From Peteryoungia wuzhouensis (lineage in GTDB: Bacteria > Pseudomonadota > Alphaproteobacteria > Rhizobiales > Rhizobiaceae): DNA of 64,000 bases. Positions within the stretch are counted from its first letter, which is position 1. Every line of letters begins with the position of its first letter. The notes beneath the pieces were generated by a model. It ran no database searches, was not told where the DNA came from, and worked only from the letters and a program-made list of their open reading frames with translations. Location of the stretch: contig NZ_QJRY01000003.1 of the NCBI RefSeq assembly GCF_003205195.1, positions 248,001-312,000 of the forward strand. Reading direction: 5' to 3'. The position numbers and the translations under genes were made by a program. Positions 47,844 through 57,187 of this stretch are shown here, one piece after another.

Positions 47844-48497
47844 ATGAGCAGCTTTCCGTCTACACTCCTCAGCGGTTATCGCAATTTCATGAGTGGTCGC
47901 TATGTCGACCAGCGCGAACGCTATCGTGTCCTCGCAGAGCAGGGACAAAAACCCCATACGCTCGTTGTCGCCTGTTGCGATTCCCGCGCGGCACCTGAAA
48001 TGATATTCGATGCCGATCCTGGCGAGCTCTTCGTCGTGCGCAACGTCGCCAACATGGTGCCGCCCTACGAGCCCGACGGTCAATATCATTCGACCTCGGC
48101 GGCCCTCGAATTTGCCGTGCAGGCACTGAGGGTCAAGGATATCATCGTCATGGGTCACGGCCGGTGCGGCGGCATCAGCGCGGCTCTCGACCCCAATGCC
48201 GAACCGCTTTCTCCCGGTGACTTCATCGGCAAGTGGATGAACCTCGTGGCGCCGGCCGCCGAGCAGATCCAGGGCAATTCGGTGATGACCGCTGTGGAAC
48301 GTCAGACTGCGCTGGAGCGGATCTCGATCCGCAACTCGATCAGCAATCTCAGAACATTTCCCTGTGTGAAGATCCTGGAAGAGCGCGGCAAGCTGCGTAT
48401 CCATGGTGCCTGGTTTGATATCAGCAATGGCGAACTTTGGCTGATGGACCCTCAGACGCGTGACTTCGTCCGCCTGGACGGTCAAGAAACCGCCTGA
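47844..48497 (+). CDS. Beta-class carbonic anhydrase
   Basis: A 217-residue zinc enzyme interconverting CO2 and bicarbonate. Zinc ligands and dyad are C44-x-D46-S-R48, H105 and C108 (MGHGRCGG). The start FPSTLLSGYRNFM fits rhizobial homologues and favours ATG 47844 over ATG 47823. It is 68 bp downstream of pdxY, same strand. Confidence 0.94.
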   Translation: MSSFPSTLLSGYRNFMSGRYVDQRERYRVLAEQGQKPHTLVVACCDSRAAPEMIFDADPGELFVVRNVANMVPPYEPDGQYHSTSAALEFAVQALRVKDIIVMGHGRCGGISAALDPNAEPLSPGDFIGKWMNLVAPAAEQIQGNSVMTAVERQTALERISIRNSISNLRTFPCVKILEERGKLRIHGAWFDISNGELWLMDPQTRDFVRLDGQETA

Positions 48498-48576
48498 GGC
48501 GACGGAAGGCGAATTTCTTCGCTCACATCGATCAGAAACCCGCGATCTGGACGGAAGGTGTTTGCGCAGACAAGCC

Positions 48577-48600
48577 GGCGCGACAGGATCCCGTCGCGCC
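48577..48600. terminator. Hairpin between convergent carbonic anhydrase and transglycosylase genes
   Basis: GGCGCGAC (48577-48584) and GTCGCGCC (48593-48600) form an 8-bp stem around an 8-nt loop. There is no T-run, so terminator strength is doubtful. Confidence 0.5.
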
Positions 48601-48609
48601 TCAGTCAGC

Positions 48610-49431
48610 TTATTCGGCGTCGATGCGGGCACCGATATAGGCAATAGCCTGTTGGTAGACGGTGGCCGCATTCCAGCCTTGGATGGCCGCAAAATTGGGC
48701 TCACCCTGCTGGTAGCCAGCACCGGCCTGCCAACCATGACCCTTCAGGAAATTGGCGGTCGATGCCAGGGCATCAGCCTTGGAATGCACAAGGTCGATAT
48801 GGCCATTGCCATCACCATCGACGCCATAGCGGACGACATTGCGCGGCAAGAACTGGGTCTGGCCGATTTCGCCGTGGGCAGCGCCCTTGGCATTGATGTC
48901 AAGATTGCCGGCCTGCACGAGTTCGAGCGCAGCACGGAACTGGTCGGTGAAGAACTCACTGCGGCGGCAGTCGAAGGCAAGCGTCGCGACCGCCGAAAGC
49001 GTGTGCTCCTTGCCGAGGAAAGAACCGAAACCGGTCTCCATACCCCATATCGCAATCAGCGGACCGGCGGGCACGCCATAACGCTGTTCAATCCGCGCGA
49101 AGAGAGCGGCATTGCTCTTCTTCATGCCTTTGCCGCGGTTGATGATCGTCTGCCCGCCACGCTTCTGCATAAACTGGTCGAAAGACAGCTTGAAGCTCTT
49201 CTGACCACGGTCAGCGCTGATCGTGCTGCGGCTGTAGCTGATGGAGCTGAAAACCTGGTCCAACATGCGCGGGCTCAACCCGCTACCGGCGGACTGTTCC
49301 TTGAAGGCCTCAGCCCACTGTTCGAACCCGGCGGAAGTATTGCTGCAGGCGGCAGCCAAGGCCGAACCGGACCCAGCAAATACGGACACCACTGAAATCA
49401 GGGCTGCGGACAAAGTAAAGTTCAGACGCAT
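48610..49431 (-). CDS. Periplasmic lytic murein transglycosylase (MltB/SLT_2 type)
   Basis: A 273-residue peptidoglycan lyase. A Sec signal peptide (about 1-27, ending GSALAAA) precedes the SLT_2 domain; catalytic E132 lies in IWGMETGFGSF, and GEIGQTQFLPRN and DGDGNGHIDLVHSKADALAS are family motifs. No lipobox, so soluble in the periplasm. RBS GAGG. Confidence 0.92.
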   Translation of the reverse strand: MRLNFTLSAALISVVSVFAGSGSALAAACSNTSAGFEQWAEAFKEQSAGSGLSPRMLDQVFSSISYSRSTISADRGQKSFKLSFDQFMQKRGGQTIINRGKGMKKSNAALFARIEQRYGVPAGPLIAIWGMETGFGSFLGKEHTLSAVATLAFDCRRSEFFTDQFRAALELVQAGNLDINAKGAAHGEIGQTQFLPRNVVRYGVDGDGNGHIDLVHSKADALASTANFLKGHGWQAGAGYQQGEPNFAAIQGWNAATVYQQAIAYIGARIDAE

Positions 49432-49509
49432 TCAGGCCTCGTCATTGACTGTTTTGAGTGGGGCGCACCATGGCAGCGAAACATGATCCTGTCATCAATC
49501 AACCCCTAA

Positions 49510-49588
49510 TGAAGCACCAACCCTGCTTCAAAATGAATCACATTCCGATGAGACAGAAGGATTTCCCGCCCGGCCGGACGCCGGGCGG
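49510..49588. other. Two inverted repeats between mltB-like gene and asd
   Basis: TGAAGCA-N7-TGCTTCA (49510-49530) and CCGCCCGGC-N5-GCCGGGCGG (49566-49588). The second lies 14 bp beyond the asd stop and may end its transcript, though no T-run follows. The 171-bp gap otherwise holds the mltB-like promoter region. Confidence 0.5.
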
Positions 49589-49602
49589 CAAGGGTCACGC
49601 CA

Positions 49603-50637
49603 TCACTTGGCGGCGTTGCGTGGCGTAATCAAGCCACGGTTCAGCAACAGTTCGGCGATCTGGATCGCGTTCAGGGCGGCACCCTTGCGCAGGTTGTCGG
49701 ACACGACCCACATGTTGAGACCATTTTCGACCGTCGCGTCTTCGCGAATGCGCGAGATGTAGGTCGCGTCTTCACCGGCGCATTCGACGGGAGTGATATA
49801 GCCACCGTTCTCGTGCTTATCGATGACGAGGCAACCCGGCGCTTCGCGCAGGATTTCGCGCGCCTGATCGGCAGTGATCTCGTTCTCGAACTCGATGTTG
49901 ACCGATTCCGAATGGCCGATGAAGACGGGAACGCGCACAGCGGTGCAGGTCACCCTGATCTTTGGATCGAGCATCTTCTTGGTTTCCGCAAGAACCTTCC
50001 ATTCTTCCTTCGTATAGCCGTCTTCCATGAAGCTATCGATATGCGGGATGACGTTGAAGGCGATGCGCTTGGTGAACTTCTTGGCTTCGACCGGATCCGC
50101 GACGAAGACGGCCCGGGTCTGGGTGAAGAGTTCGTCCATGCCTTCCTTGCCGGCGCCGGAAACCGACTGATAGGTCGAAACGACGACGCGCTTGATCTTG
50201 GCAAAGTCATGCAACGGCTTCAGAGCCACGACCAGCTGCGCCGTCGAGCAATTCGGGTTGGCAATGATGTTGCGCTTCTTGAAGTCGACCACGGCATCCG
50301 GGTTCACTTCCGGAACAATCAGCGGCACGTCGGCGTCATAGCGCCAGGCGGACGAATTGTCGATGACGACACAGCCCTGTGCCCCGATCTTCGGCGACCA
50401 CTTCTGCGAGATCGTGCCACCGGCCGACATCAGGCAAATGTCGGTGTTCGAGAAATCATAATGCTCAAGGTTCTGCACCTTGAGGACCTTGTCGCCAAAC
50501 GAGACTTCGGTACCCTGGGAGCGGGCCGATGCCAGTGCGACGACTTCCGATGCCGGAAAACCGCGCTCGGAGAGGATGTTCAGCATTTCGCGACCGACAT
50601 TGCCGGTGGCGCCTACGACTGCAATCTTGAAACCCAT
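49603..50637 (-). CDS. asd: Aspartate-semialdehyde dehydrogenase
   Basis: A 344-residue NADPH-dependent enzyme making aspartate semialdehyde from aspartyl phosphate, the common precursor of lysine/diaminopimelate, threonine, methionine and isoleucine. GATGNVGREML binds NADP; catalytic C130 lies in NPNCSTAQL, and GHSESVNIEF carries a substrate residue. The start is ATG 50637 (AGAGAG at 50650-50645 as RBS). The frame stays open to an ATG at 50802, but that part overlaps the proposed leader and has no family similarity. Upstream lies a Thr/Lys-rich leader ORF. Confidence 0.96.
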   Translation of the reverse strand: MGFKIAVVGATGNVGREMLNILSERGFPASEVVALASARSQGTEVSFGDKVLKVQNLEHYDFSNTDICLMSAGGTISQKWSPKIGAQGCVVIDNSSAWRYDADVPLIVPEVNPDAVVDFKKRNIIANPNCSTAQLVVALKPLHDFAKIKRVVVSTYQSVSGAGKEGMDELFTQTRAVFVADPVEAKKFTKRIAFNVIPHIDSFMEDGYTKEEWKVLAETKKMLDPKIRVTCTAVRVPVFIGHSESVNIEFENEITADQAREILREAPGCLVIDKHENGGYITPVECAGEDATYISRIREDATVENGLNMWVVSDNLRKGAALNAIQIAELLLNRGLITPRNAAK

Positions 50638-50709
50638 GTCAATGCTCTCTTTCTGTCTCTCCGCGGATGGTGAGGAGGAGGACTGCGACGGGTGCGCAAC
50701 CTTCCTTGT

Positions 50710-50726
50710 CCCCGGCCGTGCCGGGG
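50710..50726 (-). promoter_or_regulatory. Hairpin in asd leader, candidate attenuator element
   Basis: On the minus strand CCCCGGC-ACG-GCCGGGG forms a 7-bp GC stem, 21 nt after the leader stop. Its 5' arm overlaps the tract CTCTCTCCCC (50732-50723), which can pair instead with GGAGAG (50662-50657) or the asd RBS AGAGAG (50650-50645). The two pairings are mutually exclusive. No T-run, so control would act on translation or through Rho. Confidence 0.5.
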
Positions 50727-50747
50727 AGAGAGCGGTGGCCGAAGACG

Positions 50748-50867
50748 TCAGACGGTTTTCGTCGTCGTTTTGGCCTTGGTCGTGGATGCGAGAGAAATGC
50801 ATGCGCCACCGGCAGCGGCGTGCTGCAGGTGGTTTGAGACCGCGAAGGGTTGCCCGAAAGCGTGCAT
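50748..50867 (-). CDS. Thr/Lys-rich leader peptide of asd (candidate attenuator)
   Basis: A 39-codon ORF starting ATG 50867 with AGAGGA 9 nt upstream, ending TGA 50750-50748. Its last 11 residues are TTKAKTTTKTV: six Thr and three Lys. These are two end products of the pathway that asd feeds. The stop lies 110 nt before the asd start. Amino-acid operon leaders typically place such runs just before a regulatory hairpin, as here. The rest of the peptide is unremarkable. I know of no annotated homologue; identification rests on composition, position and the neighbouring promoter and hairpin. Confidence 0.6.
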   Translation of the reverse strand: MHAFGQPFAVSNHLQHAAAGGACISLASTTKAKTTTKTV

Positions 50868-50892
50868 GAACCGAATTCCTCTTCGCGGCGAG

Positions 50893-50920
50893 GGATTACA
50901 AGGTTTTTGCGGCGAGTCAA
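50893..50920 (-). promoter_or_regulatory. Candidate promoter of the asd leader transcript
   Basis: On the minus strand TTGACT (50920-50915) and TAATCC (50898-50893) are 16 bp apart, placing transcription start about 20 nt before the leader ATG. The -35 match is good, the -10 match moderate. Confidence 0.4.
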
Positions 50921-51070
50921 GCCGCGCGAGGAACGCCGGTGACGAAATCGCGAACCCAGGAGCGATTGGAAGCGACCCGGCGTGCTATCCGCCTGTCCCC
51001 ATGACATTTCGCGGGCTTGCCCGGATTTCCCACCCATGGAACAAGAAGGCGTTTCTGCTCGGAGCATTGC

Positions 51071-51622
51071 ATGGTCCTCGCTATCCGCGACTTAACACTC
51101 GAAGACCTTCCTTCAGTCACGGCCATCTATAAGGATGCCGTGCTGACGGGGACGGCGAGTTACGAACTTGATCCACCAAATCTCGCCGAGATGACGGGCC
51201 GCTTCACAGCGATTACCGCCAAAGGCTATCCCTATTTGGCCGCTATAGACGAAGCTGGCACGCTTCTCGGTTATGCCTATGCATCAGCCTTTCGCACGAG
51301 GCCGGCCTATCGCTGGCTGGTCGAGGATTCGATCTACGTGGCTGAAAAGGCACGCGGCCTCGGCGTCGGCAAGGCGCTCCTGGAGGGACTCGTGGCGCGC
51401 TGCGAAGCGCTCGGTTTTCGCCAGATGGTCGCCGTCGTCGGAGGTGCGAGCGAAGCCTCGGTCGCGGTCCACCGCTCCTGCGGCTTCACATTCGCCGGAC
51501 GACTCGATGGCACGGGCTTCAAGCATGGGGTCTGGCTCGACACAATCTTCATGCAACGACCGCTCGGCGAAGCCCAGGCCACCATGCCGGACCTATCGAG
51601 CTATCCCGGAACACTTGCCTGA
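51071..51622 (+). CDS. GNAT N-acetyltransferase, phosphinothricin-acetyltransferase type
   Basis: A 183-residue acetyltransferase of the PAT/MddA family, which N-acetylates phosphinothricin, methionine sulfoximine or related amino acids. The acetyl-CoA loop is ARGLGVGKALL; the family N-terminus IRDLTLEDLPSVTAIY and late HRSCGFTFAGRL are present. ATG 51071 with GGAG upstream is used; an earlier in-frame GTG/ATG region lacks similarity. Its stop is 3 bp from the convergent DUF2794 gene end. Confidence 0.88.
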   Translation: MVLAIRDLTLEDLPSVTAIYKDAVLTGTASYELDPPNLAEMTGRFTAITAKGYPYLAAIDEAGTLLGYAYASAFRTRPAYRWLVEDSIYVAEKARGLGVGKALLEGLVARCEALGFRQMVAVVGGASEASVAVHRSCGFTFAGRLDGTGFKHGVWLDTIFMQRPLGEAQATMPDLSSYPGTLA

Positions 51623-51625
51623 CGG

Positions 51626-52024
51626 TTAGTCGAGGGCTTTCAGGCTCTTGTCGAAGACCTTCAGCACCTGTTTCAGATCATGGCCACGCTTGAGGATCCG
51701 ACCGTCCGTTGCCACAACGGAGAAAGCACCCTGCTTGGCTGCTAGCTTCGGATTTTTCTCGATCCGGTAAAGCGGATACTCGCCAGCGCGCTTGAAGACG
51801 GAAAAGACCGCCTTGTCCTTCAGGTGGTCAATCGCGTAGTCCCGCCAATCGCCTTCCCCGACCATGCGGCCGTAAATCCAGAGGATCGCATCCAGTTCGC
51901 GGCGATGAAAGGTGACGGGGAGTGGATCGAGAGACTGTCGATATATTCCCAGGTCGACAACGCTCGCCGGGCTCTTGTCGGCACCATCGACTTCATGGCG
52001 CTGCCCTTCGGTCTGCTCGGTCAT
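51626..52024 (-). CDS. DUF2794 protein
   Basis: A 132-residue cytoplasmic protein of a family found mainly in alpha-proteobacteria. A conserved core runs VTFHRRELDAILWIYGRMV ... WRDYAIDHLKDKAVFSVFKRAGEYPLYRIEKNPKL. Function unknown. ATG 52024 has GGAGC upstream; an ATG 21 bp earlier is less likely. Confidence 0.85.
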   Translation of the reverse strand: MTEQTEGQRHEVDGADKSPASVVDLGIYRQSLDPLPVTFHRRELDAILWIYGRMVGEGDWRDYAIDHLKDKAVFSVFKRAGEYPLYRIEKNPKLAAKQGAFSVVATDGRILKRGHDLKQVLKVFDKSLKALD

Positions 52025-52132
52025 CAATGCTCCTCGAGCTTTCATTCATGACGGACGGATGACAGTGTGCCTGACATGGCCAAAATTGCAAGCTTGCGAG
52101 CCTTTCGTGAGCCACGGGGGCACCCGTTATGC

Positions 52133-53071
52133 TCAACGTCCGCGGTTGAGGAACCGGCTCAGCAAGAGATCCCGCAGCCGGGCGGCAATTGGTGACAGGC
52201 GCTTACCGTTCACCGTGATCAGGTGGTAGGGCGTGACCACGATCGGCGTATCGAGCTTGAGCGTGCAAAGGTCACCGACTGGCGTCTGCCGGCAGAGAAG
52301 ATCCGAGACTTCACGCGACATCGGCGCGATCGCGTTGGACGAAGCGAGCATGGCGATCATCACGAGAAGGGACGTCGTATTGACGATGTTGCGTGGAATG
52401 GGCGCGCCTTCCTCGATGAACACACTCTCCACGGCGTGACGCAATGGAGTGCCCGGCGCCTGCATCACCCAGGGAAAATGTGCCATGTCGGAAACGTTGA
52501 GCCGATCGACGTTGGCCAGAGGATGCGTGCGGTGAACGACGATTTCGACTTCTTCCATCGTCGCACCCTCGACATGGAACTGACGTGCATCAATCCCCGG
52601 CGGGATACGCCCGAGCACGAAATCGTACTGCCCCGACAAGAGATCGCGGATCATCTCGCTGCTGGAGGCCACGTCGACATGAATATCGACGGTGGCAGCT
52701 TCCGCCTTCAGCGCCTTGATCGCTGGCACGACATAGCCGACGGCACCGCCGGTCACCGCACCAACGCGCACCTTGCCCGTCAAGCCTCGACGAATCGCGT
52801 CCACCTCCCGCGCTGCTTCGCGTATTTCCTCCAGCACGTTTTGTGCTCGCCGGATCAGGGCACTGCCGACTGCGGTCGGCTCCATGCCTTTCGGCGTCCG
52901 CACGAAGATCGGAGAACCGACATACCGCTCGATCTCGCCCAACATGCGGGAAGCTGCAGGCTGTGTGAGAGCAAGTGATTGAGCTGCAAGACTTAATTGT
53001 CCAAGCTCGGCAATCGAGCTGACGAGGCTGAAGTGCTTGGGCTGCAATCTGTAAATGTGGTTCTCTGCCAT
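52133..53071 (-). CDS. gbpR: LysR-family regulator GbpR
   Basis: A 312-residue LysR protein. N-terminal HTH at about 10-70 (LSLAAQSLALTQPAASRMLGEIERYVG), then the ligand domain. It is divergent from chvE, the position held by gbpR in Agrobacterium, where GbpR activates chvE in response to sugars such as galactose and arabinose. ATG 53071 is preferred over an extension to 53149, as MAENHIYRLQPKHF is the expected start. The 173-bp divergent region should hold the shared promoter; no clear box was identified. Confidence 0.92.
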   Translation of the reverse strand: MAENHIYRLQPKHFSLVSSIAELGQLSLAAQSLALTQPAASRMLGEIERYVGSPIFVRTPKGMEPTAVGSALIRRAQNVLEEIREAAREVDAIRRGLTGKVRVGAVTGGAVGYVVPAIKALKAEAATVDIHVDVASSSEMIRDLLSGQYDFVLGRIPPGIDARQFHVEGATMEEVEIVVHRTHPLANVDRLNVSDMAHFPWVMQAPGTPLRHAVESVFIEEGAPIPRNIVNTTSLLVMIAMLASSNAIAPMSREVSDLLCRQTPVGDLCTLKLDTPIVVTPYHLITVNGKRLSPIAARLRDLLLSRFLNRGR

Positions 53072-53244
53072 GAACGATATATCAACCACGGTATGCAGAA
53101 AGTCAAAATATTCATTTGATCGGTATATGGGGCGCGATAAGAGTCCCAACGGAGCTGGGGGCTGCTGCGTCAGCCGCTCGTTCTTGTTTTTCAGCGAGTG
53201 CCAGGAGGAGCTTGGCCTCGCACGGTATGACCAGGGAGGTTACC

Positions 53245-54315
53245 ATGAAGAAACTTGGAGCCCTGATTGCATCTTTTGCAATCGGTATCGCATCCTTTAC
53301 ACCCTTCGCCTATGCACAGGACAAGGGCGTTGTCGGCATCTCGATGCCGACCAAGACGTCGACCCGCTGGATCTCCGACGGCGAGACCATGGAAAAGCTG
53401 TTCAAGGAAGCTGGCTATACGCCGGACCTGCAGTTCGCTGACGACGACATTCCGAACCAGCTCGCCCAGATCGAAAACATGGTCACCAAGGGTGCCAAGG
53501 TTCTCGTCATCGGCGCCATCGACGGCACGACCCTGTCCGACATCCTGCAGAAGGCTGCTGATGCCGGCGTCAAGGTCATCGCATATGACCGCCTGATCCG
53601 TGATTCGGGCAACGTCGACTACTACGCCACCTTCGACAACTTCCAGGTCGGCGTTCTCCAGGCCACCAGCCTCGTAGAAGGCCTCAAGGCCAAGTTCCCG
53701 GACACCAAGCCCTGGAACGTTGAACTCTTCGGCGGTTCGCCGGACGACAACAACGCCTTCTTCTTCTACGATGGCGCAATGTCGGTCCTGCAGCCCCTGA
53801 TCGACAGCGGTGACATCGTCATCAAGTCGGGACAGATGGGCATGGATCAGGTCGGCACCCTGCGTTGGGACGGCACCGTCGCCCAGGCCCGCATGGAGAA
53901 CCTCCTGTCCTCGACCTACACCGAAGACAAGCTGCATGGCGCCCTGTCTCCTTATGACGGCCTGTCCATCGGCATCCTGTCGGCTCTGAAGGGCGTTGGC
54001 TACGGTTCTGGCGACATGACCATGCCGGTCGTGACCGGTCAGGACGCCGAGCTGCCCTCCGTCAAGTCGATCCTGGCTGACGAACAGTACTCGACCGTCT
54101 TCAAGGACACCCGCGAACTGGCAAAGGTTGCCGTTTCGATGGTTGATGCGATCATGGGCGGCAAGACCCCTGAGATCAACGACGAAAAGACCTACAACAA
54201 CGGTGTGAAGGTCGTTCCGTCCTACCTGCTGAAGCCTGTCGCCGTTGACAAGGCCAATGCCAAGGACGTTCTCGTCGGCGCCGGCTACTACACGGCCGAC
54301 CAGATCGACAAGTAA
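53245..54315 (+). CDS. chvE: Periplasmic galactose/arabinose-binding protein ChvE
   Basis: A 356-residue sugar-binding protein. Signal peptide about 1-24 ([10 protein letters not shown]). It binds aldoses such as galactose, arabinose and glucose; in Agrobacterium it also signals to VirA. The mature start [20 protein letters not shown] and sugar-site segments ([22 protein letters not shown]) are conserved. RBS AGGGAGGT. It is the first gene of a run continuing through gguABC into sugar oxidation genes. Confidence 0.96.
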   Translation: MKKLGALIASFAIGIASFTPFAYAQDKGVVGISMPTKTSTRWISDGETMEKLFKEAGYTPDLQFADDDIPNQLAQIENMVTKGAKVLVIGAIDGTTLSDILQKAADAGVKVIAYDRLIRDSGNVDYYATFDNFQVGVLQATSLVEGLKAKFPDTKPWNVELFGGSPDDNNAFFFYDGAMSVLQPLIDSGDIVIKSGQMGMDQVGTLRWDGTVAQARMENLLSSTYTEDKLHGALSPYDGLSIGILSALKGVGYGSGDMTMPVVTGQDAELPSVKSILADEQYSTVFKDTRELAKVAVSMVDAIMGGKTPEINDEKTYNNGVKVVPSYLLKPVAVDKANAKDVLVGAGYYTADQIDK

Positions 54316-54332
54316 TCCTTCGGGTCACTCTC

Positions 54333-54362
54333 GGGTCCGCGAGTTATCGCGGGCCCATTTTC
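54333..54362 (+). terminator. Partial terminator between chvE and gguA
   Basis: GGGTCCGCGA (54333-54342), loop GTTA and TCGCGGGCCC (54347-54356) make a 10-bp stem with one G-T pair, followed by ATTTTCT. It would let chvE be transcribed in excess over gguA. Confidence 0.7.
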
Positions 54363-54430
54363 TATACGCATTGAAGGAGCTCGCGCCTTTGGCTTGACCT
54401 GTGTCGCCAATGGCTGCCGGAATTCTGCCC

Positions 54431-55966
54431 ATGGACAACATCATTCTCGAGATGCGCGGCATCACAAAGACATTTCCGGGCGTGAAAGCGCTGGACAATG
54501 TCAGCTTCAAGGTGCGCGAGGGCGAAATCCACGCGCTCGTCGGCGAAAACGGAGCCGGCAAGTCAACCTTGATGAAGGTACTCAGCGGCGTCTACCCGGC
54601 CGGAACCTATGACGGCGACATCTTCTATGATGGCGAAGTGCGCCGCTTCAGCACGATTTCCGACAGCGAAGAGCTGGGCATCATCATCATTCACCAGGAA
54701 CTGGCCCTCGTACCGCTCCTGTCGATCGCTGAAAACATCTTCCTCGGCAACGAAATCGCCAACAGCGGCGTCATTCAGTGGCCTCAGACCTTTGCGCGGA
54801 CGAAAGAGCTGCTGGCAAAGGTGGGCCTGAAGGATAGCCCCTCCACCCGCATCACCGATATCGGCGTCGGCAAGCAGCAGCTGGTCGAAATCGCCAAGGC
54901 GCTGTCGAAGAAGGTCCGCCTTCTCATTCTCGACGAGCCGACCGCTTCGCTCAATGAAACGGATTCGGATGCCCTGCTCACCCTGCTGATGGAGTTCCGC
55001 AAGCAGGGCATGACATCGATCATCATCTCCCACAAGCTCAACGAAATTCGCAAGGTTGCTGACCAGATTACCATCCTGCGCGATGGCGGCACGGTCGAAA
55101 CGCTGGACTGTCACACCCAGGAGATCACGGAAGACCGGATCATCAAGGGCATGGTCGGCCGTGACATGGAAGACCGCTATCCGCCGCGCGACCCGAAGAT
55201 CGGCGACGTTCTGCTGGAAGTGAAGAACTGGAATGTCTTCCACCAGAACCACCGCGACCGCCAGTTCCTGCATGACGTATCGTTCAACGTACGTGCAGGT
55301 GAAGTTGTGGGGATCGCGGGTCTGATGGGTGCTGGCCGCACTGAAACCGCCATGAGCGTCTTCGGCAAGTCCTGGGGTCACAAGATCACCGGTGAAGTGC
55401 GGATGAACGGCAAACCGGTTGACGTGTCGACCATCCCCAAGGCGATCGACGCAGGCCTCGCCTATGTGACGGAAGACCGTAAGCATCTCGGCCTCGTCCT
55501 CCAGAACAACATCAAGGAAAACACCACGCTGGCCAATCTGGCCGGTGTTTCCAACGGTGCCGTCATCGACGACCGCAAGGAAGCCAAGGTCGCGACCGAC
55601 TATCGTCAGAAGCTGCGTATCCGGTCGCATTCAATCTATCAGGAAGCAGTCAACCTTTCGGGCGGCAACCAGCAGAAAGTCGTTCTGTCGAAATGGCTGT
55701 TCACCAATCCGGAAGTTCTCATTCTCGACGAACCGACACGCGGCATCGATGTCGGCGCCAAGTTCGAAATCTACACCATCATCAACCAGCTTGCCGCCGA
55801 AGGTAAGGGCATCCTGATGATCTCCTCGGAGATGCCCGAACTGCTCGGCACCTGCGATCGCATCTACGTCATGAACGAAGGGCGCATCGTGGCCGAACTG
55901 TCCAAGGAAGAAGCAAGCCAAGAGTCCATCATGCGTGCCATCATGCGCTCTGGGGAGAAACACTAA
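54431..55966 (+). CDS. gguA: Multiple-sugar ABC importer ATPase GguA
   Basis: A 511-residue tandem ATPase of the xylose/galactose (CUT2) type. Domain 1 has GENGAGKST, an atypical signature ([15 protein letters not shown]) and [13 protein letters not shown]; domain 2 has [24 protein letters not shown] and [16 protein letters not shown] 54431 matches the Agrobacterium GguA start ([22 protein letters not shown]) better than ATG 54401. Stop overlaps gguB start by one base. Confidence 0.96.
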   Translation: MDNIILEMRGITKTFPGVKALDNVSFKVREGEIHALVGENGAGKSTLMKVLSGVYPAGTYDGDIFYDGEVRRFSTISDSEELGIIIIHQELALVPLLSIAENIFLGNEIANSGVIQWPQTFARTKELLAKVGLKDSPSTRITDIGVGKQQLVEIAKALSKKVRLLILDEPTASLNETDSDALLTLLMEFRKQGMTSIIISHKLNEIRKVADQITILRDGGTVETLDCHTQEITEDRIIKGMVGRDMEDRYPPRDPKIGDVLLEVKNWNVFHQNHRDRQFLHDVSFNVRAGEVVGIAGLMGAGRTETAMSVFGKSWGHKITGEVRMNGKPVDVSTIPKAIDAGLAYVTEDRKHLGLVLQNNIKENTTLANLAGVSNGAVIDDRKEAKVATDYRQKLRIRSHSIYQEAVNLSGGNQQKVVLSKWLFTNPEVLILDEPTRGIDVGAKFEIYTIINQLAAEGKGILMISSEMPELLGTCDRIYVMNEGRIVAELSKEEASQESIMRAIMRSGEKH

Positions 55967-57177
55967 TGGCCATCGATACAAGAACCGAAACCCCCAAGGT
56001 CTCCGTGGGTGAATACCTGCGAAAGAACATCCGTGAATACGGCCTGTTGCTGGCGCTGGTCGTCATCATGCTGCTGTTTCAGGTGCTGACCGACGGCGTC
56101 CTGTTCCGTCCGGTCAATATCACGAACCTCGTGCTTCAGAACTCGTTCATCGTCATCATGGCGCTGGGCATGCTGCTGATTATCGTGGCGGGCCATATCG
56201 ACCTTTCGGTCGGCTCGATCGTCGCCTTCATCGGCGGCATCTCGGCGATCATGCTGGTCAAATGGGGCTGGCATTTCTCACTGGTTGTGCCCCTGTGTCT
56301 GGTTCTCGGCGCCGCCATGGGCGCGGCCCAGGGTTACTGGGTCGCCTATCAGAAGATCCCCTCCTTCATCGTGACGCTGGCCGGTATGCTCGTCTTCCGC
56401 GGCCTGACTTATGTGGCGCTCGGCGGCCGACCGATCGGCCCCTTCCCGAAGGAATTCACCCTTCTGTCGACCGGCTTCATCCCGGACTTCCTGCCGCTGA
56501 CAGATCCGGCCGTCTCGGGTATCGCAAACCATGTTGCGATCATTGCAGTGATCGCTCTCGTTGCACTGGCCATTTATTCCGGCATGAAGAACCGCCGACT
56601 GAATGATGAACATGGCAGCGAGAACGAGCCTTTCGTCTTCTTCGTCGTCCAGATGGGCATTATCAGCGCCGTCGCGATCTTCCTCGGCTATCAGCTCGCC
56701 ACGTATCGCGGCCTGCCGAACGTTCTGGTCGTCATGGGCGTTCTGATCGCACTCTACTCCTTCGTCACGACCCGCACGACCATCGGCCGCCGCATCTACG
56801 CACTCGGCGGCAACGAAAAGGCAGCCAAGCTTTCCGGTATCAACACCGAGCGCCTGGTCTTCCTCACTTTCGTCAACATGGGCGTCCTTGCCGCACTGGC
56901 TGGCATGATCATCGCCGCTCGCCTCAATTCGGCAACCCCGAAGGCTGGCGTCGGCTTCGAGCTCGATGTTATCGCGGCCTGCTTTATCGGCGGTGCCTCG
57001 GCGTCCGGCGGCGTTGGCAAGATCACCGGTGCGGTCATCGGCGCCTTCATCATGGGTGTCATGAACAACGGCATGTCGATCATGGGTATCGGCATCGACT
57101 ACCAGCAGCTCATCAAGGGCCTCGTGCTTTTGGCTGCTGTCTTCTTCGACGTTTACAACAAGAACAAAGCAGTCTGA
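55966..57177 (+). CDS. gguB: Multiple-sugar ABC importer permease GguB
   Basis: A 403-residue permease with 10 or more hydrophobic segments; ITNLVLQNSFIVIMALGMLLIIVAGHIDLSVGS and the C-terminal FELDVIAACFIGGASASGGVGKITGAVIGAFIMG are CUT2 signatures. Longer than RbsC types, as usual for XylH/GguB. Coupled to gguA by TAATG. Confidence 0.96.
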   Translation: MAIDTRTETPKVSVGEYLRKNIREYGLLLALVVIMLLFQVLTDGVLFRPVNITNLVLQNSFIVIMALGMLLIIVAGHIDLSVGSIVAFIGGISAIMLVKWGWHFSLVVPLCLVLGAAMGAAQGYWVAYQKIPSFIVTLAGMLVFRGLTYVALGGRPIGPFPKEFTLLSTGFIPDFLPLTDPAVSGIANHVAIIAVIALVALAIYSGMKNRRLNDEHGSENEPFVFFVVQMGIISAVAIFLGYQLATYRGLPNVLVVMGVLIALYSFVTTRTTIGRRIYALGGNEKAAKLSGINTERLVFLTFVNMGVLAALAGMIIAARLNSATPKAGVGFELDVIAACFIGGASASGGVGKITGAVIGAFIMGVMNNGMSIMGIGIDYQQLIKGLVLLAAVFFDVYNKNKAV

Positions 57178-57187
57178 GGATAGGCTT

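Noticed and set aside
50638-50802. N-terminal extension of Asd to an ATG at 50802
   Set aside because: The dehydrogenase fold starts at MGFKIAVVGATG. The extension is low-complexity, overlaps the leader ORF in another frame and has no good RBS.
53072-53244. Possible GbpR binding site using ATCAA/TTGAT near 53084 and 53118
   Set aside because: The halves are short, far apart and imperfect, so I could not define a convincing LysR box in the gbpR-chvE region.
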